NCBI GenBank assembly: GCA_947579605.1
Contig: OX388318.1
Location: 992,001-1,056,000, forward strand
Source: Athripsodes cinereus
Lineage: Eukaryota; Arthropoda; Insecta; Trichoptera; Leptoceridae
Length of the DNA stretch: 64,000 nucleotides
Direction: 5' to 3'
In this document: positions 63,900 to 64,000 of the stretch, in pieces
Layout: every line of letters starts with the position of its first letter
Numbering within the stretch: position 1 is the first letter of the stretch
Made by a program: the position numbers and the translations under genes
Notes under the pieces: model-generated
The model's input: only the letters and a program-made list of their open reading frames with translations
Databases searched by the model: none
What the model was told of the DNA's origin: nothing

Positions 63900-64000
63900 C
63901 ATATTATACTCACGAATGAGGAATAAACTCAACACGCTCAGTTCTCGGACGCTCGCGCTTTCTCAAACCTTCTCTTTCAGATGTAGATCCTCTTTATCAT
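63900..64000 (-). mobile_element. LINE family R tail, cut by the window edge
   Basis: The - strand reads SEREGLRKRERPRTE, aligning with SERRGVRKRGRPRTT of the R copy at 55578. The GTGAGTATA after it imitates a splice donor, but the R match is the better explanation. Confidence 0.6.

Noticed and set aside
63900..64000. Exon-like - strand frame followed by a GTGAGT donor at the window edge
   Set aside because: Aligns with the LINE R tail (SERRGVRKRGRPRT); the donor is chance.
1..64000. CRISPR arrays, bacterial operons, prophage or riboswitches
   Set aside because: Spliced genes, SINEs and LINEs show a eukaryotic nuclear genome; the only regular arrays are a minisatellite and microsatellites.

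Overview
This is a eukaryotic nuclear window of about 65-70% A+T. It is almost certainly from an insect and probably a lepidopteran. That reading rests on an arthropod-type thrombospondin gene, GT-AG introns, and a dense load of insect-style repeats: tRNA-derived SINEs, 5'-truncated LINE tails, an R4/Dong-like element, and many hAT and Harbinger MITEs. The order assignment is inference.

Three real host genes are visible. (1) On the + strand at 12143-17719 lie the last seven coding exons of an AMFR/gp78-type ER ubiquitin ligase: last membrane segments, RING-H2, CUE and G2BR. Its N-terminal exons were not found in the 12 kb upstream. (2) On the - strand at 25732-26884 is a complete two-exon DAD1 gene of 112 aa, a subunit of oligosaccharyltransferase. 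(3) On the - strand at 29216-46405 is a complete 18-exon thrombospondin gene of 1047 aa. It has a signal peptide, N-terminal domain, coiled coil, EGF-like repeats, type III calcium repeats and C-terminal lectin domain. AMFR and DAD1 are convergent. DAD1 and thrombospondin are tandem on the - strand, about 2.3 kb apart. I see no shared pathway beyond AMFR and DAD1 both acting at the ER.

Layout. 1-12142 is repeat-rich sequence, possibly an upstream AMFR intron. 12143-17719 is AMFR, and 17720-25731 is its 3' flank with MITEs and a split reverse-transcriptase fragment. 25732-26884 is DAD1, and 26885-29215 is repeats. 29216-46405 is thrombospondin, whose 8.7-kb first intron is full of transposons. 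46406-56550 is a transposon nest, including a 4.06-kb hAT element with other elements inside it. 56555 to about 61230 holds a nearly intact LINE on the - strand with ORF1 and ORF2. 61290-64000 holds more SINEs and MITEs.

The most interesting non-host observations are these. The LINE has a canonical A-AAA-AAC slippery heptamer exactly where ORF1 overlaps an ORF2 frame that has no ATG. An abundant SINE-like repeat (called S1 here) shares its 3' tail with an RTE-like LINE (called R here). Six hAT-like elements have clear 8-bp target duplications. A Harbinger MITE sits inside a reverse-transcriptase fragment, and removing it with one TTA restores the reading frame. The names S1, T1, T2, R, D, M and A are local labels for repeat families recognised only by comparison within this window.
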